Assembly: GCA_021229015.1 (NCBI GenBank)
Contig: CM037785.1
Location: forward strand, 3,006,350-3,070,349
Source: Solen grandis
Lineage: Eukaryota > Mollusca > Bivalvia > Adapedonta > Solenidae
DNA length: 64,000 bases
Reading direction: 5' to 3'
The notes under the pieces are model-generated. The model worked only from the letters and a program-made list of their open reading frames with translations. It was not told the origin of the DNA and ran no database searches. The position numbers and the translations under genes were made by a program. Of this stretch, positions 1 through 9,900 are shown piece by piece; position 1 is the stretch's first letter; the number at the start of each line of letters is the position of its first letter.

Positions 1-1027
1 ATTTAGGCCCGCGAATCATCGCTTATAAAACCTAATAACAAATACCTCATTCGTATTTTATAATTATTAACTAAATGTACGTTTCATACCGCTTAACTTT
101 CCATCCAATATATGAACTTGAAACATTCTTTAGAATGGTGTAACCTATATGTAGCCTAGATTTTATAAATTGAGGCTGCTTGCCCTTAGAGCCGGTCTTT
201 CTTAATTTTGTTTATGGCACACCCGTCCTTGTATTTAGTGTGTATGACAATTGCTGTGGATCATCATTGTTTTTTGTTGTTTTTAGACTTTTGCGACGTA
301 CTACCAGAACCTATATGATAACCTGTTTTTTGTAGAACCCCACATTGTATATGTTGTATATACTTGGGAGAAATAAACATTTTGTCATGTCATGCTAAAG
401 ATCAGTTGCGGGATCATAGTTTTGAGTCTTGGGAAGAGCTTGGTAGTGCTATTACGGCGGCGTTGAGTATGAAACGCCATAGCTGCCTTAACATGACAGG
501 TTTTCACTGTTTGAAATAAATTTTATGTGAAACCCAGCCAAGTTTCTGAATTCATACACTTTTGAAGAAGAATAATACACAATTCTGTTTGTTGAATAAC
601 AGAATAAAAAACTTTAAAAAGAATAAATAGGTGAAAGCAATGTGAAACACAAGCATCAGACACGTATATATCTGCTAATTGTATGCCTCAACCCAACCCC
701 AAACGTGGATATCAAATCTATCCGGACATCTACGCTATGTACAATAGAAATAGATTCAAAATTACCGGTACTTTGCCCATCTCCAGATTTTCAGGAGTGT
801 TTCTAATTTTTGGCTATGTTAATCATCATATAGATGATCATTTTTTTTTCTCTTAATCTAGACGAATTTATTCAACATTATTCTGCCCTTTCTGTCTTTT
901 GATATTCAATCCTCGAATTCGGATTGTTAAAAAAAATTAACTGGAGATCAGTCAAATAGAACTCAAGTGTTTAGGACTTCTCTTGTTGAACTGAGCACAG
1001 CATGTCTTGGACAAGTTTATTCATTGC
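1..1027. other. No gene recognised; possible transcript 3' end
   Basis: AT-rich sequence with no open frame that I can assign. AATAAA at 372-377 on the plus strand could be a polyadenylation signal of an upstream gene or retroelement ending here, but nothing coding is visible before it. Confidence 0.3.
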
Positions 1028-1189
1028 TTATTCCAGATTTTGTGCAGTTAATTTTAAGTCAAAAAAGGTTTTTGAATTAACCACACCGTCTGGCAGAGGA
1101 CTCCATCTGTTCACTACCCTCATGCCAAATGAGTAACCAGCTTCAGGCAATGAAGTGTTAAAGAGCTGTAGTAGCTTCTCTTTGTTAAC
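1028..1189 (-). pseudogene. LINE reverse-transcriptase ORF, C-terminal fragment
   Basis: Read on the minus strand from about 1189, the sequence codes for about 53 residues containing FGMRVVNRWSPLPDGVVNSK and ends at TAA (1028-1030). The pattern F-x-x-R-V-V-N-x-W-x-x-L-P-x-x-V-V-N is typical of the extreme C-terminus of invertebrate non-LTR (CR1/Jockey-like) RT proteins. An in-frame stop lies two codons upstream, and no RT core is present. It is therefore a short 5'-truncated relic. The family assignment rests on this one motif. Confidence 0.6.
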
Positions 1190-1263
1190 TTAGTCCTTTC
1201 TCTTTATTATTGATAAAATGTTGGATGTAAAACTGCTGTGGTGGCACATTCATTGCTTACATG

Positions 1264-1288
1264 AGCTCACCTTTGAACAAGGTGAGCT
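1264..1288. repeat. Isolated HINE-type 3' hairpin
   Basis: AGCTCACCTT and AAGGTGAGCT form a perfect 10-bp stem around a 5-nt loop. This is the 3' terminal hairpin seen on the GAGGGCC-headed elements elsewhere in the window (for example 23366-23402). No matching head is visible nearby, so it is a stray end. Confidence 0.5.
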
Positions 1289-1831
1289 ATAAAGCCAATA
1301 ACAACATATAAGAAGCTATAAATGCAGACGACACTGATAGAAGAAACTTATAGTAGAAGTTTTCACCTCCTAGCAGTTTATTTTTGTCTGCCTAATGTAA
1401 TGAAACACACACACACAGAACAAACAGAAAATGACATGAACGCTCAATGTACGCTCTTTATTTGCATTTTTACAGTAATTTAGGATAAGCAATGGCTATT
1501 TATGTATTAGACAACAAACCACCATAACCACCAAAGTAAAACAAATATCCATTTAAATGGGCTATAAAAAGAGCATAAACTTCAACACAACAAAATCAGA
1601 GGTAAAATTATTCTGCACCAAACACTCTTTATATTAAAAGATTACAGATTTGATACAGTTTTTAACATGTAACTGTGTACTCATTACATATATGTTTGAT
1701 ATTTACATAACAATATCTTAACGCCCACATTGTGGACACATGCATCTAGTACATATACAGAGAAATTGCATTAATCTGAGGCGTGATGGTCCTATGATCA
1801 TGCCAGGTGCAGATAAACAGACTACCATTAT

Positions 1832-2065
1832 CCCTTTCCCTCATATAGACTCATTTTGACGCACTCAGTAGGTACCACATAAAGCCTGATCTGCAGAAAA
1901 CCACAGTTAAACCTTACCAAATTTAATTACAAAATCCTCATTTCCAGACCACTGAGGAGCAGCAAACAGCATAAAACCTGATCAGCCTGCAAGTTACTCG
2001 CAGGCTGATCTGGTTTTATGCTGTTCGCATAGGTCTTTTCATGGTTTGCTCTATGAGGGAAAGGG
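1832..2065. mobile_element. piggyBac-like MITE, copy 1
   Basis: The 234-bp element starts CCCTTTCCCTCATA and ends with its exact inverse TATGAGGGAAAGGG. It is flanked by TTAT on both sides (1828-1831, 2066-2069), where the other four copies have TTAA. A long internal hairpin centred on TTA is present, with two extra mismatches relative to copy 2. It has no coding capacity. Assignment to piggyBac rests on the TTAA target and the CCC...GGG ends. Confidence 0.8.
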
Positions 2066-3517
2066 TTATCTGAGAATATCCCTTACCAGCCCACAGATTG
2101 TAACAATTTTACTGTTGTATTAAACACAACCAAACAGCACAGCACTGTACCAGGATGTACTTTTCCTTCATCTCCTATCAATTTTTTGGCAATTGTTCTG
2201 TAAAAATGCATTCACGAATAAATTAAACACAAATAATGTCAACAACTCTTCTATGTTTACAGAAATATTTAAACTAAATTGATGGAATAACCAATAACTA
2301 CAATGGTGTAAAGTCATTTTTTTTTAACTGTCCCAATTGCATACATTACAGTCACTGCACAGAATATATTTATCTTTGCTTGATTTTTGATAATGTTCTG
2401 CGATTACTGGCTAAAATGTTGATAATGTGATTTGATTTGACATGAACTTGTATCCCCCCCACAATGCAACACATGCCGACAGCAGACAGAGCTCCTAATA
2501 CAACTTTACTTAGTCCACATATGGCTAATATATTCTGGGAAGCCATGATTCAAGCATCGACAAATACATTCTGTATAGTATCTGTGTAATATATGCACTT
2601 GTGAATGTTAAAAAAAAGTTCTAACTGTATAGTGTGATCAATGTTTTGCCTGGTTGACACAAATTAACATGTGGGGCATAACTGTGAGCAGGTGACCTAG
2701 CTGTGAAGGGAGATAATCCCTTCGGAAAAAAATGGATACAGGTGGAGCTTTAATTTTGACAACAGGGTCTTGGAAGGTCACTTAAAAACATTCAGACATG
2801 AAGCAGGTTTTCACTGTTAGGCCCATAATAAAACTGGACTTAAAATTGTTAAGAAGAATCCATAAAAACCAAAAGTCAATATATATCATTATGTAGATCT
2901 GTTATACACACTTGCATACATTAAAAGGTTATAAAATTGAATAAGTATCTTGAATTAATGGCAAGGATACATTTATATATTTCTAAATTATGTTTAAACA
3001 TGATGGTGAACAGGCAAAAAAAAAAGAAGATTATTCATAACATACAGTACCGGAGTGGAATAAATTATTAAAATGAAAATGATACATTAAACTATGTCTT
3101 TTTATAATTTCCAGTCTCAACCACATACATATTGATTGATACACAGTATCAGAAACACAAAATCAAAACTGACTGGGTAACAAAAAAAATGTTCAGAAAT
3201 GAAGGTGCAAAAAAAAAGGAGAAGATGAAATAACTTATGTATAAATGAGGGCTGACACCACTACACACACAAATACTCTGTATGTTTCATATATATCTGA
3301 CAAGCCTTGTCACTGTCACAGTGACAAATACCCCAAACAAATCACCTACATTAAAACCAGGGCCATGTGTTCTATCACAGGACTATCTTTTCTATTGGCT
3401 AGAGACTTGGATCTTGCATGTGTCACAAATCTGGAAGCCTATTTCTGCCAATTTATTAAGAGTCTGGGCACAGAAAATAAAAAACGCTTTTCAACCTTTG
3501 ACTTGTGATAGTGACCT

Positions 3518-3529
3518 TGACCTTTGACC
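3518..3529 (+). promoter_or_regulatory. DR1-like nuclear-receptor motif (sequence match only)
   Basis: TGACCTTTGACC is an exact direct repeat of the nuclear-receptor half-site with a 1-bp spacer, preceded by TGACCTTGACC. Related TGACC phrases follow at about 3538-3550 and 3628-3640. The patch looks like part of a decayed tandem repeat, so any regulatory role is speculative. Confidence 0.2.
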
Positions 3530-3857
3530 CCAGACTGTGACTTTGACCTGGGCGTTGAGTATAACACATCTTTTTTTCTAAAAGAGCCCAAACACAACAA
3601 AATGTTTGACATTTGGCCCTAATTTGTGACTTTGACCTATGAACTCCAATCTTTATTTAATACATCGTCCCAATGTGGGAACATTTTCTAACAGGTTACT
3701 GAAAAATCCACTCATACCTGTAGGAGTTACAGGGACAGACGGGCTGACAGTGTGATCTATATGCATCCCTTAAGGGGCATTAAAATATCCTTGTATAGTA
3801 TAGGTAAGAAGGAAGAACAGAAGATATGTATGATAAATGCAAGTTACGTTGTTTTTG

Positions 3858-4000
3858 AAAATGTTTGTTTAATGGGGTTTAATGTCCTGTCTGCAGTATT
3901 CCAGTCATTTGGAGTTTATGTCTACATGAGACAGATATAGTGCTGCCACACTGGAATATCACACCTGGGCATGTGGCAGGATGTTATAATTGGCCATTAA
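3858..4000 (-). mobile_element. SINE remnant, relative of the 8059-8357 element
   Basis: The phrases CAGTCATTTGGAG, GAGACAGATAT and GCTGCCACACTG match in order and orientation the 3' body of the SINE at 8059-8357. The tRNA-like head is missing. Confidence 0.5.
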
Positions 4001-4092
4001 TGATCCCCCATGAATAACTGAATATGAACTAACATACATGGATGTCAAAAAAATATATATACACTGACGGAAACTTCTAACCAATCATTTAA

Positions 4093-4377
4093 ACCCTTTC
4101 CGTGCCATGTCACCTATCATATACAAACAGGCTATTTGCCAAGGAATATCTTAGATATTTCTTTGTACTAGGTTAATGAAGCTGCCTCCATTTCTCCACC
4201 AACAGGATGGGTTAACCCGTCCTACACAGGAGACAACGTATTTGCCAACAGGACGGGCTTGCTATTTATGGAGGTTTCCAAGTTGGAAACCCCGCAAAAT
4301 GGGTGAACCCGTCTTGTTGGCAACTGCGCTGCCTCATGTGAAGGACGGGTTTTTCTGTCCTGTAGGCAGCGAAAGGG
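4093..4377. mobile_element. Second TTAA-flanked MITE family
   Basis: Short inverted ends CCCTTTC / GAAAGGG are flanked by TTAA (4089-4092 and 4378-4381). The interior is full of short palindromes, such as GGTTTCCAAGTTGGAAACC and GGATGGGTTAACCCGTCC, plus paired GACGGG/CCCGTC blocks. The end sequence and target resemble the 234-bp MITE, but the interior is unrelated. Confidence 0.55.
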
Positions 4378-4947
4378 TTAAATTTATGAAATATCTCAAA
4401 ACCATGAGAATTAAGAATCAAACCTTATTTCATTTTCGCGTATGTGAAAGGTGATCATTTAGAACTTTCCTATACATGTGTATTTCAACTGCTTATATCA
4501 CATCAAATTTCTCTAGAAAAAAAACAACAAAGATGAAGTCTTACAGACATAAAAAAAAACATTCCCCTATGGGCATAAAATGTATTTAAGTGTCCAATGA
4601 GACATTAAAAAAAATTCTGAACAATGCCACAGATGACTTTTAGTTTCAGGTTATACATATCTGGCACATAAGAATACTGTGCTTCTTGGTTCTGTCCATC
4701 ATCTGTCACTACTACAGTTGACTATCAACAAAGAGTATTTGTCCTCACATAAAAGTCATTTATCATTACATGTTAACTCACTGTTAAATATTTCAAATAA
4801 ACATGTATGCGTATAAAAAATATGAAGTATGATAAAAACATTACAATGAGACATGCACATACAGACTGATGTGATCAAATGAAAAAAAAAAAAATATATA
4901 TTTTTAAGAAATCAATGGTAACATGAATGGGGAAAATATCAATGAAA

Positions 4948-5733
4948 AACAAGACTGTCTCAGACAGTATATCCCCCGCTGATTGGTGCTTGTTTGAAGA
5001 AAGGGTTAAGCCAGAATTTGCATAAAAAGAAAATGTGAAGAAATCAGATGGCTGGACGCTAGACGAAAAGGCGATCCTAACAGCTCACCCTGAGCATTTG
5101 CTAAGGTGAGCTAAAAATTGTGTGATGGCAAAAAATGATATGTGCTGAAGTACATGTGGGTTGGTCAGTTCAGTGGAAACAATATGATTCAGCACCATTT
5201 AAGAAATAAATCACAGGCTATTGTGTTGAAGGATCCAACGGAAACATGCCAATAGTATGCGCATCTCTTATTGATATTAATGGTTCCCATTAAGTTTTGT
5301 TGAAATCCAGTATACCGTTGCTAAGAAATAGCGCAGAAATGAATGTTATTCTGTATTCATACTGCATAACTTATCAAGGGCCATAACTCTGTCTAAAATG
5401 GTCTGACCAAATCATGCCAAAGATATGCGCATCTCTAGTGATGGTTGCCATGAGGTTTCTTTAAAATCCTGTCAGTAATTGCAAAGAAATTGTGCGGAAA
5501 TAAATGTTACTCTGTATACATACTGAAAAACTAATCAAGGGCCATAACTCCAAGTTAAATGGTCTGATAGGAACATGCCGAGTATGTGCACATCTCCTAT
5601 TGGTAATGATGGTTGCCATGAAGTTTCTTTAAAATCCAGTCATTAGTTGCAGAGAAATAGCGCGGAAACGATTTCAGACAGAAGGACGCCAAAACAATAT
5701 CCCCCTCCCGATTCCATTGACAGGGGATAATAA
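4948..5733 (+). mobile_element. HINE-like element with ~165-bp tandem core
   Basis: The head is AACAAGA followed by the hairpin CTGTC-TCA-GACAG and then TATATCCCCC. The tail ends with a CCCC...GGGGATAAT inverted segment at about 5698-5730. The core has about three monomers of roughly 165 bp, marked by GCGCATCTCT or a close variant near 5260, 5427 and 5590, and the phrase CAAGGGCCATAACTC. A stray tail of another subfamily, with an AGCTCACC/AAGGTGAGCT hairpin, lies at about 5051-5117, so the element is composite. Confidence 0.65.
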
Positions 5734-5961
5734 AATAACATTATATAACACTGTGAAATAGCTTTGCTGCTTGCATATGAAGTTAGTAATGAGACATGAT
5801 AGAATGAAAGAATAGTAAATATTTTATAAGAAACTTATGAAATGCGCTAATTAGCACAGAGCATTCTGACATTAGCCTTTAGAAAAAAAAGAAAGAAAAA
5901 AAAAAACGTCACTTGCAAGTATAGACAAAATAGCCCTACAAAGAAAGGTTCACCAGAACTC

Positions 5962-5992
<31 letters not shown>

Positions 5993-6903
5993 AAGTTATT
6001 TTTCATAAAATACAATTCAAGATAATAAAAAAGATTAACAACCTTTAACATTAAAACAACAATCAGTGTTGTCTCAAATTAAGTTAATTATTTTAAATTT
6101 TCTCCATGCTTCCATCCTCCATACAGTAAATTTTACTGCTACGGTAATACTTCAAATTTAGCAAAAAAATGCACAAAACTTATTTGCATCAATTACCTAT
6201 ACAAAGATAACAAGTGCATGACATTTATTAAAACAGACTGTAAGCTATCAATGTGGAATGAGAACAAGGGCTGTGAAAAGTGCATACACAACTCCATGTA
6301 CTTCCATGATCACTTCGTATACAATGCAACTCCATTGTTCCTGGGTTACAAGTTTAGATTACATGTTATACTAGCATTGTAACTATAGGACAATATATCA
6401 TAATTCAACTTGACAAACTACGAGACCATAGACCATGGACTATGTAACACTGGATTTTGTATTAAATTTCAACTTATTCATTTTATATCCCCTTCCTATG
6501 GTTACTGGGTTGGATCAGCACTTGGCACCTGCGCCATGAAAAGACCTAGTAATCAAAAGGTTCAAACTCACAACTTCCGTAATTATGTAATCACTGGACT
6601 GCAGTGCCCTTCTGATTTTGTGTTATAATTGAATTTATTTTAATGGATCTTCACTGAACTGAAAGTAAAAAGCTACTATGAAACTCAATGGCTATGTAAT
6701 AAAATAGAGTGTATAAAAAAAATGCTACTGTGAACATTTGACAGCTGGCTGCTTAATACAGGTGGACTGTTAAGATCAGGAAACCACTAACACCATAACT
6801 GTACATAGGCATTGTCAATGTAGCCGAAGCAGGAGGCATCAAAAATAAATTACAACTAAATCAACTATATCACAGGTAAGCTGGCACCCCTCCCATCGTC
6901 ATG
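5734..6903. other. GID4 3' flank / probable 3' UTR
   Basis: No coding exon is seen. A poly-T run of about 28 nt lies near 5961-5988. A SINE-like remnant lies at about 6478-6620, where TTGGATCAGCACTTGGCACCT resembles part of the 58985-59135 SINE. The part next to 6904 is probably GID4 3' UTR, of unknown extent. Confidence 0.4.
6634..6639 (-). terminator. Candidate polyadenylation signal for GID4
   Basis: TTTATT on the plus strand reads AATAAA on the minus strand, about 265 nt past the GID4 stop codon. It is the first such hexamer downstream of the stop. No transcript evidence supports it, and a longer 3' UTR is possible. Confidence 0.3.
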
Positions 6904-6967
6904 TCATCGAAACTGGTACACTGATATACTGCGCTCTGGTACATGTGTCAGGTTCAAAGACTGGAAC
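6904..6967 (-). CDS. GID4: GID4 last exon with stop codon
   Basis: This 64-nt exon encodes the final residues [20 protein letters not shown] and TGA at 6906-6904. The acceptor is ATTTCAG. The split codon AT|G makes methionine where human GID4 has tryptophan (SSEM versus SSEW). The C-terminal arginine is conserved. Confidence 0.95.
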
Positions 6968-9900
6968 CTGAAATATCCACAGTTTACCACTCAGTTTCAC
7001 AAGGGGAAGTGTTTCTAAAATGGTATTCAATCAAAGCAAAATCATAATTCAATTCTATCAATCAAATACCATGTGTGTTAATACTCTGCTCCATAGTGTT
7101 TAAAAAATATTTAAATGTCCATATATATTAAAACATTAGTCTATGTTAAACTATCGGTATATGAAAATCATGAACTGTAGAGGATAAGTTTCACAGTCAG
7201 CTCTTTATATGCAAACCTATGATTGGACAGTTTTTCCTATCTCATAACAGTCAGGGTTAACCTTTTTAATGACCACACAAATTGTGCCATGGCCATTCAT
7301 TTGACTAGAAGTTACAGGCATGATTTAAAGAGTTTAATACCTCCAACTGCTGGGGTGCAATAGGAAAGTGATTCAAATAAAGGCCATTTTTTTTAAGATG
7401 ATGGTTTAATAAACAAGAACATCTTACTCTAGTGGTTTTAACCCTTTCCCTCATATATACTCATTTTGACGCCCTCAATAGGTATCACATAAAACCTGAT
7501 CTGCAGAAAACCACAGTTAAACCTTACCAAATTTATTTACAAAATCCTCATTTCCAGACCACTGAGGAGCAGCGAACAGCATAAAACCTGATCAGCCTGC
7601 GAGTTACTCGCAGGCTGATCTGGTTTTATGCTGTTCGCATAGGTCTTTTCATGGTGTCCTCTATGAGGGAAAGGGTTAAGGTACAGTTGCCTAAATAAGC
7701 TAAGAGTTACAATGACATACAGATGTATGAACATGCACAGTGAATGTATAACAATCAATCACAAGCATTTTATACATTTGTTTTTTGGACTTAATATATT
7801 CAAGAAAGTTTCTACACTGTGCTTAATCACAGGAAGAAAAACTCCACACAAACTGTATTTTGAAAGGATGGGGATACAAAAACGATAAAAAAATGACATA
7901 CATTTCTGAACTCCTGTGGTAATAGTATCCTTCAATAGTTGCTGTAGACTTCTGGAAGCAAATGTAATAAAATCCAGCAAATGAGGCTCCATTTATATCT
8001 TTAATGGTATGGTCAGGGACTAAGAAATGTTCCTGTAATGAAACAAAATCATTTGTCATTTTTGTTTGTTGTGTTAAACATCCCACACGACAGATTTCAG
8101 TCATTTGGAGACAATGTCTATTTGAGACAGATATGATGCTGCTACACTGCAGTATTATGCTGTAGATGTGTGGCATGATACCACACCCAGTCACATTATC
8201 CTGACACCAACCTGTCCTAGAACTACCCTTATATGCTGAGCGCCAAGCAAGGGAGCTATACCAGTATATTTTTTTCCTCTTTGATATGTCGTGGTCAGGC
8301 ATGGAACCCACAACCTCCTGCTCCTGAAGTAGACACTCTAACCACCAGGCAACCAGGGACAGTACATGATTTATTAACTAAGATCCTGGAAGATGCTGTC
8401 TGATCTTGCTCTACTCTGTTTGCAAAGGCTTCCAAACACGTCTATATGTAGTAAAGGCATAAGGTACAACAAAATTTCTTTTCTTTTCTCCTTTACTTTT
8501 TTTTTATTAGAATTGTGTCAATAAGATAAATAAAACATGAAGAGGATTGCTTTTGATGTATAAAACACTTTATGAATAATAAGGTTAAGGATTTTAACAA
8601 GATGTGTCTGTCTCTGAGAATGATGTCAGTATTCAGTAATTTATTGATAAACTCAAAAGAGGACATGATTGCCCCCAACATTATCATTAAGTCAGGGTAC
8701 ATAACTCTGCTACCACTCCATGAATTTTGAAATAAACCTTTCTATGTGGATTTCTGAGCTGCATTGCTATGATCTCGATCTCTGGAACCTGATAACTCAT
8801 ATTTTAGTATAAATAGGCCAAATTGTTTCCACAAATTAATATTTATAGTTATTTGTATCTTTCTCGTTTAAGTAAATGTTTCAGAAAGTGATGTATTTAA
8901 ACCATATTTTATGGTAATTATACCTACTAATATGAGAAATTAATATTTCATTCAGGTTCATATTGGCATCTAGGGCTATATGTACGGACCGTGAAAGATT
9001 TTAGATCAACATATACGTATCTTAAAATGTTAAAGAAAAATATTGGCGCAACTTGAATAAAACAATCATTAATGGTTGACATTGCATTGATGTTCATAAG
9101 ATACAGAGCATTTCAAATTGAAAATAATTACTTTAAATATTGTATCCGCCTGTGTACACTTTTGGACAGGGCGTCGTCCCACTAGCTAATGCATATCAGA
9201 TGCTACATGTACACTTTACTCTGGTAAGTAATGTTATCAGAAACAAATTGTTTTCTTATACATTTGTACTTCACCAGCATCAGAATCCCATGAGCTTTCA
9301 TTCCGTTACTCCATTCATAGCCAGTGGATTATTATTAGTTAGCATTTGCTCTTTATCCATTATTTGAAAAGCCGAACTACTTTTTCGCTGCCCCACACTG
9401 GGGATTTTTAGACAAAAAGAAACTTTTGTATTTATGGTGCTTAGACAAACCTTTACGGACTTAGAGATTTTAGATTTCCAAGAAATGTACTCATCTGTGT
9501 AAGCAGCATCCTTATAATGATAAAGTGCTAACCAAGTATCCCATGGCTGACAGATATAATAGGTAGCCATAGGTATCCGACACTGTACTTTCACAAGCAC
9601 TTACCTTCCATCTCATAAATACAAAATCTGTTGTTTTTAAATCTTCATAATCAAATTTATCTGAGTTGAAGTTCTTGAATTGATAGAATGACAGGAACTT
9701 GCCCTAAAATTAAATAAAATACAAATAGAACAACAGAAGCAGGTGAATCATAAATTGCATACATTAAATTACATGTACTTGAATCCCCTGAAAAATATTA
9801 TTGACTTCATATATGGACTACCGGGGGCCTCCTTGACTTGAGAGGGTAAACTTTAACACTCACTCTGCCCCTCACCGCATGGGTTCGAATCACAGCAGGG

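Larger units (their letters stand above)
2070..4088. other. Intergenic, repeat debris only
   Basis: No coding exon is recognised. The stretch holds a patch of repeated TGACCTTTGACC-like phrases at about 3505-3650 and a SINE-like remnant at about 3858-4000. It is otherwise AT-rich non-coding DNA. Confidence 0.5.

Noticed and set aside
4948..5733. CRISPR-like array
   Set aside because: The repeated units are long tandem monomers without unique spacers, in a eukaryotic genome.
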